Shown here: one piece after another, positions 14,550 to 23,807 of the stretch
Numbering within the stretch: the stretch's first letter is position 1
How the letters are laid out: each line of letters opens with the position of its first letter
Assembly (NCBI GenBank): GCA_900547315.1
Contig: URGI01000002.1
Location: forward strand, 1 to 49,805
Direction: 5' to 3'
Length of the DNA stretch: 49,805 bases
Source of the DNA: an uncultured Eubacteriales bacterium
Lineage (GTDB): Bacteria; Bacillota; Clostridia; Oscillospirales; Oscillospiraceae
Position numbers and translations under genes: made by a program
The notes under the pieces: model-generated
What the model saw: the letters and a program-made list of their open reading frames with translations, nothing else
Databases searched by the model: none
Told to the model about the DNA's origin: nothing

Positions 14550-15827
14550 TCACACCGCGCCGGGCTTGCCGAGCATGCGGAACATGTTCTTCTTGTAGGC
14601 TTCGACGCCGGGCTGGTTGAACGGGTTCACGCCCGACATGTAGCCGGATATGCCGCAGGCCATCTCGAAGAAGCACACCATCGCCGCGAAGCCTTCCTCG
14701 TTGCGCTCCGGAACCTCGATGACGAGGTTTGGCACACCGCCGGAAATGTGGGCTTCCTTGACCGCGTCCGCCGCCGTGCGGCAGACATCGGCGAGGTCGC
14801 GCCCCGCGATATAGTTCAGCCCGTCGGCGTTCGCGCTCTCATAGGGCACGGTGAAACTGCGGCGGCTGCGCGCGAAGCGCACAACGGATTCCATCAGCAT
14901 CCGCGGTCCCTCCTGAATGTACTGACCCATGGAGTGCAGGTCGGCGGTGAACTCGACGGATGCGGGGAAGATACCGATGCCGTCCTTGCCCTCGCTCTCG
15001 CCGTAGAGCTGCTTCCACCACTCGGCCATGAACCGGAAGCTCGGCTCGTAGCTTGCAAGTATCTCGACGCTGTAGCCCTGAGAATAGAGCTTCTGGCGTG
15101 CGGCAGCGTACTGCCATGCGGGATTTTCGGGCGAGCGCAGGTCGAGCGCGCGCAGTTCCGCGATGGCGGCGTCTATGACTCGCTCCACATCGATGCCGGC
15201 GACGGCCATCGGCAGCAGGCCGACCGCGGACAGCACGCTGAAGCGGCCGCCAACGTCGTCGGGTACGACGAAGCTCGTCCAACCCTCGGCGTCGGCGAGG
15301 GATTTGAGCACGCCGCGGTGTGCGTCGGTCGTAGCGAAGATGTGCTTTCCGGCGTCTGCGCCGTACTTTTTGGTCAGCAGCTCGCGGAATATGCGGAAAG
15401 AGACGGCAGGCTCAAGCGTCGTGCCGGACTTGGAGATGACGTTGACGTCGAAGTCCATGTCGCCGAGTTGGTCAAGCGTGTCGCACAGCGCGTCGGCGGA
15501 CAGACCGTTGCCGACGAAGAATATGCGCGGGTCGTCCTTGCCGGGGATGGGCTTGAGCAGTTCTATCGCGCCGCGCGCGCCGAGGTAGGAGCCGCCGATG
15601 CCGATGACGACCAGCGCCTTGGAGCGGCTGCGGATGAGCCGCGCAGCATCAAGGATCGCGGGCAGCTCGCCGTCGCGGATGCGCTGCGGCAGTTCGAGCC
15701 AGCCGGTGAAGTCCGCGCCCGCGCCGGTGCGGCCGACGAGGGTTTCATGTGCTTTCGCGGCGGCAGCGTAGTCTGGGCCGCCCTCGGCAAAGAATTTTTC
15801 TGCGCCGGAGAGATCAACTTTTATCAT
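14550..15827 (-). CDS. pgi: Glucose-6-phosphate isomerase
   Basis: The 425-residue cytoplasmic enzyme interconverts glucose 6-phosphate and fructose 6-phosphate in glycolysis and gluconeogenesis. Visible signatures are the first sugar-isomerase domain VIGIGGSYLGARGAIELL (about 73-90), the phosphate-binding SKSGTTLEP (about 133-141), the GGRFSVLSAVGLLP segment, and the C-terminal FEMACGISGYMSGVNPFNQPGVEA (in two parts, with the catalytic-loop Gln/Pro). Length fits the short Firmicute form. It is monocistronic, with a clear promoter and terminator. GGAGG lies 13 bases before the ATG, a slightly long spacing. Confidence 0.96.
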   Translation of the reverse strand: MIKVDLSGAEKFFAEGGPDYAAAAKAHETLVGRTGAGADFTGWLELPQRIRDGELPAILDAARLIRSRSKALVVIGIGGSYLGARGAIELLKPIPGKDDPRIFFVGNGLSADALCDTLDQLGDMDFDVNVISKSGTTLEPAVSFRIFRELLTKKYGADAGKHIFATTDAHRGVLKSLADAEGWTSFVVPDDVGGRFSVLSAVGLLPMAVAGIDVERVIDAAIAELRALDLRSPENPAWQYAAARQKLYSQGYSVEILASYEPSFRFMAEWWKQLYGESEGKDGIGIFPASVEFTADLHSMGQYIQEGPRMLMESVVRFARSRRSFTVPYESANADGLNYIAGRDLADVCRTAADAVKEAHISGGVPNLVIEVPERNEEGFAAMVCFFEMACGISGYMSGVNPFNQPGVEAYKKNMFRMLGKPGAV

Positions 15828-15865
15828 GGAAATACAGCCTCCTGCAATTGTTATTTCTGCCAGAT

Positions 15866-15893
15866 ATTATACACCATTTTTGTGAGACTTCAA
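15866..15893 (-). promoter_or_regulatory. Sigma-A promoter of pgi
   Basis: On the minus strand, TTGAAG (15888-15893) and a consensus TATAAT (15866-15871) are 16 bases apart, about 38 bases upstream of the pgi start. Confidence 0.75.
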
Positions 15894-16136
15894 CAGAAAT
15901 TTGCGCGGAGGCGCAGATGGGCGGAGCAGACAAGCAGGACGGCCGCTGGCCGCCCTGCTTGTTTGCGTTGTGCACTCTTTTGCTAATTGGCAACAGACCA
16001 AGTCTGGCGCCCCCTCAGGCGGCATTACCGCCAGCTCCCCTGGGAGGGGCGCCAAGGGGGGGGACGGCACAGAGGCCGTCCCCTATGTTGTAATTTTCAG
16101 TTCATCCCCTCTTTTCCCCTTGTCTGTATTAAAGTC
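15894..16136. repeat. Intergenic region with palindromes and a REP-like element
   Basis: No gene is seen between pgi and the carboxypeptidase. A perfect inverted repeat with arms CAAGCAGGACGGCC and GGCCGCCCTGCTTG spans about 15931-15961. A 48-bp element at 16006-16053 begins and ends with GGCGCC; its reverse complement matches the plan of the element at 36401-36445. A third hairpin, GGGGACGGC/GCCGTCCCC, lies at 16060-16083. These look like non-coding repetitive DNA. Confidence 0.6.
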
Positions 16137-16157
16137 CGGCACCCCAAGATGGTGCCG
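16137..16157 (-). terminator. Weak terminator of the carboxypeptidase gene
   Basis: CGGCACC and GGTGCCG form a 7-bp stem two bases after the dacF stop. The following minus-strand bases are only moderately T-rich (GACTTTAAT). Confidence 0.45.
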
Positions 16158-16159
16158 CG

Positions 16160-17296
16160 TCACAGCCCAAATAGTGACAACGCGAGCTTTCCCCACAGAC
16201 CGAAGCAGCCCAGCCGCGCGACGTCCTCTGCCGCAACGACCGGCACCTCGCGCAGCAGCTCCCCGCCGACCGACACCCGCAGCGTACCAAGCCGCGCGCC
16301 CGCCGCGACCGGCGCGGCGACGCGCTCCGGCAGCGTCAGCTCATACTCCGGCTCTGCCCCAGTTTTGGGAACTAACGCGTACTCGCCGCCGTCATACTCA
16401 CATCTCACGCTGCCGCTCCGCCCAAGCTCTACCGGAATATCCGGCAGCTCCGCGCCTCGCAGCGGGCAGAGCGTGTAGCTCGCGAAGCCATAATTCAGCA
16501 GTGCTTTCGCGTCGTTATTGCGCGACTCGATGCTGTCCCCGTGCATCACGACCGCGATATACTCTACACCGTCGCGCTCCGCAGTTGCGGAGAGGCAATA
16601 CATCGCCGTGGAGGTATAGCCGGTCTTCAGCCCCGTGCAGCCCTGATACCAATAGACAAGCTTATTCGTGTTGCTCAGCTCGAATTTGCCGCCGCGTATG
16701 CTGTCCATCCATATCGTCGTGTAGTTTTTTATAAGCTCATGGCCGATAAGCTCGCGGCTCATCACGGCGACGTCATAGGCGCTGGTGTAGTGCTCGCCGT
16801 CGTCGAAAAGCCCCGTGCAGCCCGTGAAATGCGTGTCCTCAAGCCCCAGTTCCTCCGCGCGCCTGTTCATGCGCTCGACGAAGAGCTGCTCCGTGCCGCT
16901 GATGTGCTCGGCCATGGCGATGGCGCAGTCGTTTGCAGAGACGACGGCGATGCACTTGAGCATATCGTCCACGCTCATCTGCTCGCCCTCCTCAAGATAC
17001 ACGCAGCTGCCGCCAAAGGACGCGGCGCGGGCGCTTGCCGTCACCGTGTCGTCAAGCTTCAGCTTGCCGCTCTCGATGTCCTCGACGATGAGCAGCATCG
17101 TCATCACCTTTGTCACGCTCGCGGGGAATATGCGCTCGTGCGCGTTCTTCTCGTACAGCACCTCGCCGGTGTATTTCTCCATCAGTATCGCCGACGGCGC
17201 GGAGATGCTGATGTCGCCGTCGCGCAGCGGCTCGGCGCTGGCGGCGGGGCAGAGCAGGGCGGCGAAGAGTAGGAAAAAGCAGATGAATCTTTTCAT
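16160..17296 (-). CDS. D-alanyl-D-alanine carboxypeptidase (DacF-like)
   Basis: The 378-residue exported penicillin-binding protein trims the terminal D-Ala of peptidoglycan stem peptides. A signal peptide of about 21 residues ends at AASA-EP. The three S11 motifs are present: SVTK (S60, K63), SAN (120-122) and KTG (224-226). A C-terminal beta domain (PBP5_C, about 275-360) follows. The last 20 residues (LGCFGLWGKLALSLFGL) form a short hydrophobic or amphipathic end that could associate with the membrane. In sporulating Clostridia this family includes DacF, DacB and DacA; adjacency to spoIIA would mark DacF, and that is not seen here. ATG 17296 has GGAGGCCGCC upstream. Confidence 0.93.
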   Translation of the reverse strand: MKRFICFFLLFAALLCPAASAEPLRDGDISISAPSAILMEKYTGEVLYEKNAHERIFPASVTKVMTMLLIVEDIESGKLKLDDTVTASARAASFGGSCVYLEEGEQMSVDDMLKCIAVVSANDCAIAMAEHISGTEQLFVERMNRRAEELGLEDTHFTGCTGLFDDGEHYTSAYDVAVMSRELIGHELIKNYTTIWMDSIRGGKFELSNTNKLVYWYQGCTGLKTGYTSTAMYCLSATAERDGVEYIAVVMHGDSIESRNNDAKALLNYGFASYTLCPLRGAELPDIPVELGRSGSVRCEYDGGEYALVPKTGAEPEYELTLPERVAAPVAAGARLGTLRVSVGGELLREVPVVAAEDVARLGCFGLWGKLALSLFGL

Positions 17297-17590
17297 GGCG
17301 GCCTCCGATAGTTCAGCAGATATGTTTATCAAAAACTATGAGGATAGGCTCCGGCGTATTCGCAGGTTTACAAAATTATGTATAATTCGACAAAGTGAAA
17401 TGCATAAACATTTTGCCATACGCGGTCACAGTGATTGAAAATCAGGGAGTTTTGAACATTTCCAACAGAGTTTTCAACAAGCGTGTCAGTGAATATCCGC
17501 GCCGTATTCACGAAAATGGTTTACATAACTAAAGTACAAAATGTAAAAGGAATCTTAATAAACCTGAACATAATATTTACAAAATCTTAG
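17297..17590. other. Divergent intergenic region
   Basis: About 290 bases of AT-richer DNA separate the carboxypeptidase and the rightward permease. I see no gene. The short inverted repeat GTGAATA/TATTCAC (about 17489-17511) is an operator candidate. Leftward promoter boxes for the carboxypeptidase are not clear. Confidence 0.4.
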
Positions 17591-17619
17591 TTGACGCATA
17601 AAATGGCGAAGAGTAAAAT
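17591..17619 (+). promoter_or_regulatory. Sigma-A promoter of the AI-2E family gene
   Basis: TTGACG (17591-17596) and TAAAAT (17614-17619) are 17 bases apart, about 25 bases before the start codon region. Confidence 0.8.
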
Positions 17620-17648
17620 ATAAACAATACGAAACGAGGGGTGCTCTG

Positions 17649-18917
17649 ATGAACCGGCATTTCAAATGGGATAAAAAATACCTGTACTGGGGGATAACCG
17701 CGTTCTGCGTTGTCGCCTGCGCCATACTGTTCTACATGGCGCTCAACTATATGCCGGGCGTCCTGAGTGCGATCGGCTCTTTGTTCTCGATACTCAGCCC
17801 GTTCATCTGGGGTCTGGCCATCACGTATATCCTGCTGCCACTGGTCAAGTCGCTTCAGCGCGGCGTGTTCGGCGCGCTCGGCAAGGCAATACATAAGAAG
17901 AAGCCGGAGAAGGCGCAGCGCTTCGCAAGAGCGATGTCGGTGCTCCTGTCGGAGATAATCTTCCTTGCGATCATCGTCGCAATAGTTTACCTCATAATCC
18001 CTCAGCTGGTCAGCAGCATCACGACCATCGTCGAAAACAGCTCGACCTACATAGCGAACACAACAACGTGGATAGAGCAGCTCCTCAGCGACAATCCGGA
18101 GATAGAGAAATATGTGCTGGATGTGTTCAATAACGTCAGCGAAGATCTGAAAAACTGGCTGACCAACACCGTGCTGCCAGGCATCGGCAACATCGCCGCC
18201 AGCGTCACGACCGGCATTATCAGCGTTGTGAAGGCTGTGTATAACCTCGTCATTGGCATTATCGTATCAATATACATTCTCGGCAATATCGAGGGCTTCA
18301 GCGCGAGCGCGAAGAAGCTGATGTACACGGTGTTCTCCGTCGAAGCGGCGGAGAAGCTGCGCGAGGGGCTGAACTTTACCGACAAGACCTTCATGGGCTT
18401 CATCAACGGCAAGCTGCTGGATTCCGCGATAATCGGTCTGATATGCTATATCGGCTGCGCGCTGCTGAACATTCCGTACGCACTGCTGGTAAGCGTCATC
18501 GTCGGCGTGACGAACGTAATTCCGTTCTTCGGCCCGTTTATCGGCGCGGTACCGAGCGCGTTGCTGATCCTGCTCGTCGATCCGCTAAAGTGCCTGATAT
18601 TTGTGATATTCATCATCGTGCTTCAGCAGCTCGACGGCAACGTCATCGGCCCGAAGATCCTCGGCAGCTCCATCGGCATCAACGGCTTCTGGGTCATGTT
18701 CTCCATCATCCTCGGCGGCGGCCTGTTCGGGTTCTGGGGAATGCTCCTCGGAGTGCCGGTGTTCGTCGTGATATATACGGCGCTGGGGAAGCTGGTCACG
18801 AAAAAGCTCGTCAAGCGCGATCTGCCCACGGATACGGATGAGTATATGAATATAGATCATATCGATCCGGTCACGAGGGAGATAATCGCGAAAGAAAAAA
18901 CGGAAGAAGATAAGTAA
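17649..18917 (+). CDS. AI-2E family transporter
   Basis: The 422-residue integral membrane protein has about eight helices in the PF01594 arrangement: two N-terminal helices, one after a basic loop, a long extracytoplasmic segment (about 120-180), then a cluster of helices. The family core GVTNVIPFFGPFIGAVP and the segment QQLDGNVIGPKILGSSIGINGFWV are intact. Members include TqsA (AI-2 export) and Na+/H+ antiporters of halophiles, so the transported substrate is open. The start has GAGGGGTGCTCTG upstream. The hydrophilic C-terminus (about 40 residues, acidic) is cytoplasmic. It is monocistronic with a good promoter and terminator. Confidence 0.9.
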   Translation: MNRHFKWDKKYLYWGITAFCVVACAILFYMALNYMPGVLSAIGSLFSILSPFIWGLAITYILLPLVKSLQRGVFGALGKAIHKKKPEKAQRFARAMSVLLSEIIFLAIIVAIVYLIIPQLVSSITTIVENSSTYIANTTTWIEQLLSDNPEIEKYVLDVFNNVSEDLKNWLTNTVLPGIGNIAASVTTGIISVVKAVYNLVIGIIVSIYILGNIEGFSASAKKLMYTVFSVEAAEKLREGLNFTDKTFMGFINGKLLDSAIIGLICYIGCALLNIPYALLVSVIVGVTNVIPFFGPFIGAVPSALLILLVDPLKCLIFVIFIIVLQQLDGNVIGPKILGSSIGINGFWVMFSIILGGGLFGFWGMLLGVPVFVVIYTALGKLVTKKLVKRDLPTDTDEYMNIDHIDPVTREIIAKEKTEEDK

Positions 18918-18934
18918 ATATAGACGTGAATATG

Positions 18935-18969
18935 ACCCCGCCTCCGCGTTTCTGCGGAGGCGGGGTTTG
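18935..18969 (+). terminator. Terminator of the AI-2E family gene
   Basis: ACCCCGCCTCCGC and GCGGAGGCGGGGT form a 13-bp GC-rich stem followed by TT. It also separates this gene from the convergent CotH gene. Confidence 0.85.
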
Positions 18970-19016
18970 GTATGTTTGAGATAGAATTGCGGTGTGAAAT
19001 CTGCCTTCCCTAGCCC

Positions 19017-21374
19017 TCACCCTTTCGGGATGCTGCCGAAGTAGGAGTCCCACTCCTCGTCGGAGATGCTGATATAATCCCGCAGCGAGACGGCCATATA
19101 CCGTGCGCGGCCGCCGTAGCTGTTTATATACTCGTGCAGATAATCGACCATGCGCTCCCACAGCTCCACCGTATAGCCCCAGCGAGCGCACTCGCGCGCC
19201 ATCTCGGGGCGCAGCTCGTCGGCCAGCTCGTCAATGAGCGCGTTCGCGCTGTCGTTCGACATCTCGCCCGTCAGGCACTCGGAGAGCGTGGTGAGGAACC
19301 GCTCGCGGAACTGCGCGTTTGCGAGCAGTGTCCGCGGAAACAGACTGTACGCATAGCCGGAATACAGCGCGATGTCATAGCTGTTGCTGAGCTTGAACAG
19401 GCCGAGGTCGAGATCGACCAGCGCGTAGCGCGACATATCGTCCTGCGTGGAATAATACATGCGGAAATTCGGCGGGTTGTCGTCCATGTTGCCGCAATAG
19501 GCCTGAATTATCGTCCAGCCGATGAGGCTGTCCACATCTATATGCGAGCTGATATAGGCGTAGTTCTCGTCGTTGTCGCTGACGCGGTTATAGCGCATGA
19601 AGTTGAACAGCTCCGCCGTGGCGCTGTCAGCCGCCCATGCCTCCTTATACTGGGTCACGGTGTCCGCGTCATAGCCGTAGTGATTGGCGTAGCTGTCGGC
19701 GGAATGCGCCTCACGGAAGGCATAAACACCCCAATATTCGCCGTTTATATACAAAACCGTGTACTTATAATCCTGTGCAAGCAGCGTCGGGAAGCACTTT
19801 ATCGCCAGCTGATGCATGAACACGTCACGCATATGCGTGGAGAATGTGTCCTCCTGCGCAGCGCGCAGCAGCACGGATGAGAATGTCGTCACGCCGTTTT
19901 CAAACAGATCGTAGTTCAGCTCGCCGTCATAGCGCGAGCGGAAACTGAGCTTCATCGACTTCTTGCGCTGGGCGAAGCGCGACGTCGCTCCGTGTATCTT
20001 TATGCCGCAGTCGAGACTGAAGCCGTCCTCGCCGTCAAATAACGCGATGGACCCCATGCGCTCCTCGCGCAGAGAGGGATTGCTGTATATGCCGCCGCTG
20101 CTGCCGAAGAGATCGTCAGGGTCTGCGACAAGGCTCGCCACCGGCAGAGTGTGCTCTTCGTTGACAATATAGCTCAGGTCGGCGGAGCCGCTCGTGAGCT
20201 TGCCAGCCTCGACGTTTATCGCGCGGACTACCGTCGTCGCGTCGAGTGGGATGGGCGCGGAGTATACCTGCGAGGACTCGCTGGGTGTGCTGCCGTCAAT
20301 CGTATAATATATCGTGCCGCCGGCGCTGAGCTCAAGGCTCATGCCCTCGACGCCGTCATACACACCGGGCTCGATGCTGGGCACCGGCTCCGCCGCGATG
20401 CAGCGCGCGCCGCCCGCGTTATCCGCGCCGATGGTAGCGGAGGCAAAATAGAAAAAGCCGTTTTCACCGGACATCCGCCCGTAGCTGCCGCCGTATTTTA
20501 TCCCGCGCAGCGGCGTGTAATCGCAGAGTCTGCCGTCTGCGGAGTTGAGATACAGGCTGTCGCTCTGCGCGTTGAGCGCGAAGGGCGCATAGCTTCCGGA
20601 CGCGTCGCCGCTGCCGGTACAGTAGACGACGTAGATTCCGCCGGGGGCGAGCGTTTCGTCGGGCAGGCGGTACATGGCGCGATCCTTTCCGTCGTCGGAG
20701 AGGTAATAGTCGCTGAGCCGCAGCTCCTGCGCGGAGACGTTTTTCAGCTCCACCCAGTCGTACAGGCCGCCGTCGTCGCTCCGGTACCACTCGTTGTAGA
20801 CCATGGCCTCGTTTATCACGAGGGGCGAGGAGCACTCGCGGCTCGCCTGAAACGCGGCAAAGCCGTCGGCGCTGTTCTCAAAGCCGGGGGTCGGATATTC
20901 GGCCGCCGCGACGCCGTCGCCGTCACGGCAGAGGCTGACGTCGGACTCGGCGTTTTCATAGCTGACGCTGTCGATCTCCGTGCCGCCTGCGCTGAGGATG
21001 CGGACTTCAGCGCCCGCCTTTGGCAGCGAGACAGGGACGTCCTCCCCACCGCAGGATATCACCGCATAAGCGCCCGGCCGTATCTCCAGCTCCGGCAGCG
21101 TGCAGCTTTTGCCGCCAGCGCTCAGCGTGCAGCCGGAAAGCCGCGCCGTATCGCCACCGTAGTTATAAAGCTCAATCCAGTCGGGGAAGGTGTCGCCGTC
21201 CGCGAGGGTGGACTTATTCGAGGGCATCAGCTCGTTTATGCGCACCGTGGGCGGCACCTCGGGCGTGGGGCTTGGCGTTTCGGCGGGAGGACTGTCCTGA
21301 CCGGACGCGCAGCCCACGAGCAGCAGCGCAAGCAATGTCAATAGCACAAGATATATCTTTACAGGTCTTTTCAT
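19017..21374 (-). CDS. Lipoprotein with lamin-tail and CotH kinase-like domains
   Basis: The 785-residue surface lipoprotein has a lipobox LLVGC with C22 as the acylated residue. A Pro/Thr-rich linker follows, then two lamin-tail domains (about 33-150, VRINELMPSNKSTLADGD; and about 190-310, VINEAMVYNEWY). Next come a chitobiase/hexosaminidase C-terminal-like domain (GTIYYTIDGSTPSESSQVY, about 350-400) and a CotH domain (about 420-770) with IKIHGATSRFAQRKKSMKLSF, LYINGEYWGVYAF and the acidic DLDLG. CotH proteins of spore coats are atypical protein kinases. Here the signal peptide puts the domain outside the cell, where substrates are unknown. AGAGG precedes ATG 21374. Confidence 0.87.
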   Translation of the reverse strand: MKRPVKIYLVLLTLLALLLVGCASGQDSPPAETPSPTPEVPPTVRINELMPSNKSTLADGDTFPDWIELYNYGGDTARLSGCTLSAGGKSCTLPELEIRPGAYAVISCGGEDVPVSLPKAGAEVRILSAGGTEIDSVSYENAESDVSLCRDGDGVAAAEYPTPGFENSADGFAAFQASRECSSPLVINEAMVYNEWYRSDDGGLYDWVELKNVSAQELRLSDYYLSDDGKDRAMYRLPDETLAPGGIYVVYCTGSGDASGSYAPFALNAQSDSLYLNSADGRLCDYTPLRGIKYGGSYGRMSGENGFFYFASATIGADNAGGARCIAAEPVPSIEPGVYDGVEGMSLELSAGGTIYYTIDGSTPSESSQVYSAPIPLDATTVVRAINVEAGKLTSGSADLSYIVNEEHTLPVASLVADPDDLFGSSGGIYSNPSLREERMGSIALFDGEDGFSLDCGIKIHGATSRFAQRKKSMKLSFRSRYDGELNYDLFENGVTTFSSVLLRAAQEDTFSTHMRDVFMHQLAIKCFPTLLAQDYKYTVLYINGEYWGVYAFREAHSADSYANHYGYDADTVTQYKEAWAADSATAELFNFMRYNRVSDNDENYAYISSHIDVDSLIGWTIIQAYCGNMDDNPPNFRMYYSTQDDMSRYALVDLDLGLFKLSNSYDIALYSGYAYSLFPRTLLANAQFRERFLTTLSECLTGEMSNDSANALIDELADELRPEMARECARWGYTVELWERMVDYLHEYINSYGGRARYMAVSLRDYISISDEEWDSYFGSIPKG

Positions 21375-21520
21375 GCCGGAAACCTCTGTGTGATCATACA
21401 TTAATATTATAATATAATATTATAGCACATAATTTTCGGGAAGGCTATACCGTAATATCTTAAAATATGACGCGGGGGAGGTGCTGTTTTCACTTACGTA
21501 AAAATCGACGCACCTGACTA
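21375..21520. other. AT-rich upstream region of the CotH gene
   Basis: The bases nearest the CotH start (21405-21425) are a run of ATAAT-type repeats that includes a TATAAT-like box on the minus strand, but no convincing -35 box. Nothing else is recognised. Confidence 0.3.
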
Positions 21521-21712
21521 AAATAACCTGTCATTACGAAGCCAGTTCGCAAACTTAAGGGAGCATCCAAATCTTTGATTTGGCTAATGCGAACTTACAC
21601 CTCAGGCGGGTCTCGGAATCCGTTTCTTTTGGTGGCAGCAGTATGTTTTATGCGCGGCGTAAGGGGATGCGGATTGCCACGTCGCTTCGCTCCTCGCAAT
21701 GACAGGTTATTT
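21521..21712. mobile_element. MITE-like 192-bp element with terminal inverted repeats
   Basis: The left end AAATAACCTGTCATTACGA is the inverse of the right end (TCGCAATGACAGGTTATTT), with one mismatch in 19 bases. The inside has no ORF of note, but contains GGATTGCCACGTCGCTTCGC, typical of dispersed non-coding repeats in gut Firmicutes, and the inverted repeat CCAAATC/GATTTGG. It fits a non-autonomous transposable element. No transposase is in the window. Confidence 0.6.
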
Positions 21713-21840
21713 ATACCCTGCTCCATTATTCATAGATTGCCATTATGGAAAAGAGATAGCCGTGTAAAGACCACTACTGCCATTCCCCTGAAATGACTAA
21801 GCGACAAGAAAATGCCGCATTATTTCCCCCAGTGAACAAT

Positions 21841-21880
21841 ACCCCCGACTGCAAGACCTTCATGTCTCACAGCCGGGGGT
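21841..21880 (-). terminator. Terminator-like hairpin after the dehydratase gene
   Basis: ACCCCCGACTG and CAGCCGGGGGT pair with one mismatch, continuing through AGAC/GTCT around CTTCAT. It lies 22 bases after the leftward nucleotide-sugar dehydratase gene; the T tract is poor. Confidence 0.6.
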
Positions 21881-21902
21881 TCATTATATCATTTTCAGCC
21901 CT

Positions 21903-23807
21903 TCACACCTCTGCCGGTTCCGGCGTCTTCGCCTTCTTCGGCGGCTGGCCGTGACGGTAATAGGTCGGGACGATGCGCTCTATGCAGTCGCGTATCGCCT
22001 GACCGTCGCGCTCGTCCACCTCGGACAGCTCGGCGAGCTGCGTCATGAACTTCTCGCGGTCAACATCCAGTTCGTGCCCTATGTAGATGAGATTGTTCGC
22101 CGTCTTTTCCATGCCCTCGGCGTCCATGAGTATCTCCTCAAACAGCTTCTCTCCAGGGCGAAGGCCGGTGTATTCGACCTTGATATCGACGTCAGGCTCA
22201 AAACCGGAGAGCCGGATCATGTTCCGCGCGAGGTCGTCTATGCGCACGGGATCGCCCATGTCGAGCACAAATATCTCGCCGCCGGTAGCGTATGCCCCGG
22301 CCTGAAGCACCAGCGAAACAGCTTCTGGTATCGTCATGAAATAGCGGATAACGTTCCGGTCGGTAACTGTGACGGGGCCGCCCGCGAGGATCTGCCTGCG
22401 GAACAGCGGAATAACGCTGCCGTTGCTGCCGAGGACGTTGCCGAAGCGCACCGCGACATACTCCGTTTCGGAGCGCCCGTTCATCATTTGGATGACCATC
22501 TCGCACATGCGCTTGGATGCGCCCATCACGTTTGTCGGGTTCACGGCCTTGTCGGTGGAGATGAGAAGGAAGCGCTTCGCGCCGAACTCCGACGCCGCTT
22601 CCGCGACGTTCAGCGTGCCGAACACATTATTCTTTATCGCCTCGGCGGGGGAGTCCTCCATCAGCGGCACATGCTTATGCGCCGCAGCGTGGAACACAAG
22701 CTCAGGCCGGTAGGCGTCCATGACGTTGAAAACGCGCTTGCGGTCGCGCACGGAGCCGATGAGCACGACGAGATCGAGCGCCGGATAGCGGCGCTTCAGT
22801 TCCTGCTGGATGTCGTAGGCGTTATTCTCGTATATATCGAAGATGACCAGACGGCCGACGCCGTGCTTTGCGATCTGGCGGCACAGCTCGCTGCCGATGC
22901 TGCCGCCGCCTCCGGTGACGAGCACGGTCTTGCCCTTTATGTAGTCGGCAATACCGCTCATATCCACGTCCACGGTCGCGCGGCCGAGCAGATCGACGAT
23001 GTCCACATCGCGAACCTTCTTGACACTGACCTCGCCGTTTGCGAGCTGATAGAGAGCGGGGAGCGTTTTCAGGCGGCAGCCGGTGCGCTGGCAGATAGAG
23101 ATAAGCTCCGTGCGGTCCTTGAGCTGCGCCGACGGGATGGCGAGCACGATCTCCTCGATACCGTATTTCTGCACGGTGGACTCGATCTTCTCGCGGTCGC
23201 CCACGATGGGGACTCCCATCAACAGTGCGCCCCGTTTGGAGGGATTGTCGTCAATGACGCACACGACCTGATTTTCCGAGTGCGAGCTGTTCTGAAATTC
23301 ACGGATGACCATGGCTCCCGCGGCGCCGCCGCCGATGAGCATGGTGCGTCTGCGCGTGCCCTGCTTGGAAGCGGCGCGCTGATTGCGCAGCAGACGGTAG
23401 ATAAAGCGCGGGAACGAGGCCGCGACGAACAGCACCAGAATGTAAATAAACGGATAGCTGCGCGGCACGGGCAGACCCGAGAGCAGCATACCGAACCACA
23501 CCGCCGCGCCGGAACACGCCGAGGCAAGCGCGATGCGCACGAGCTCATGCACTCCCGCAAACTCCCACAGACTGTTGTAGAGCCCGAATATCCAGAAGAT
23601 AATGACCGTGACGAGTGTGTTGAGCCACATGTAGGATATGACGCTGCTCATAAATCCGGCTTCCGACGCTGGTGCCGGCGACAGCTCGAAGCGCAGAAGC
23701 AGCGCCGCAACAGCCGAGAGATTTATTATCACAATGTCCGCCAGCAGCAGACACGCTATTCTCAGCAGCTTCTGCGTATTTATATTCTCATCAATGAGCT
23801 TTCTCAT
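21903..23807 (-). CDS. Membrane UDP-sugar 4,6-dehydratase (PglF/CapD/WbpM-like)
   Basis: The protein has 634 residues. Four N-terminal transmembrane helices (about 10-130) are followed by a CoA-binding-like Rossmann domain (MLIGGGAAGAMVIREF) and a C-terminal extended-SDR domain with TGGGGSIGSEL near residue 292. The catalytic region reads STDKAVNPTNVMGASKR (about 416-432): Met replaces the usual Tyr, giving the Ser-Met-Lys triad known from PglF/WbpM-type enzymes. The expected product is UDP-4-keto-6-deoxy-GlcNAc for surface glycan or glycoprotein sugars such as bacillosamine. It is divergent from the exopolysaccharide genes at 24.0 kb. The ATG at 23807 has GGGGG five bases upstream; no aminotransferase or acetyltransferase partner is nearby. 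Confidence 0.92.
   Translation of the reverse strand: MRKLIDENINTQKLLRIACLLLADIVIINLSAVAALLLRFELSPAPASEAGFMSSVISYMWLNTLVTVIIFWIFGLYNSLWEFAGVHELVRIALASACSGAAVWFGMLLSGLPVPRSYPFIYILVLFVAASFPRFIYRLLRNQRAASKQGTRRRTMLIGGGAAGAMVIREFQNSSHSENQVVCVIDDNPSKRGALLMGVPIVGDREKIESTVQKYGIEEIVLAIPSAQLKDRTELISICQRTGCRLKTLPALYQLANGEVSVKKVRDVDIVDLLGRATVDVDMSGIADYIKGKTVLVTGGGGSIGSELCRQIAKHGVGRLVIFDIYENNAYDIQQELKRRYPALDLVVLIGSVRDRKRVFNVMDAYRPELVFHAAAHKHVPLMEDSPAEAIKNNVFGTLNVAEAASEFGAKRFLLISTDKAVNPTNVMGASKRMCEMVIQMMNGRSETEYVAVRFGNVLGSNGSVIPLFRRQILAGGPVTVTDRNVIRYFMTIPEAVSLVLQAGAYATGGEIFVLDMGDPVRIDDLARNMIRLSGFEPDVDIKVEYTGLRPGEKLFEEILMDAEGMEKTANNLIYIGHELDVDREKFMTQLAELSEVDERDGQAIRDCIERIVPTYYRHGQPPKKAKTPEPAEV

Noticed and set aside
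14451..15986. Open frame of 511 codons opposite pgi
   Set aside because: It mirrors pgi in a GC-rich genome where antisense frames stay open; the composition is Ala/Arg/His-rich and no domain is recognisable.
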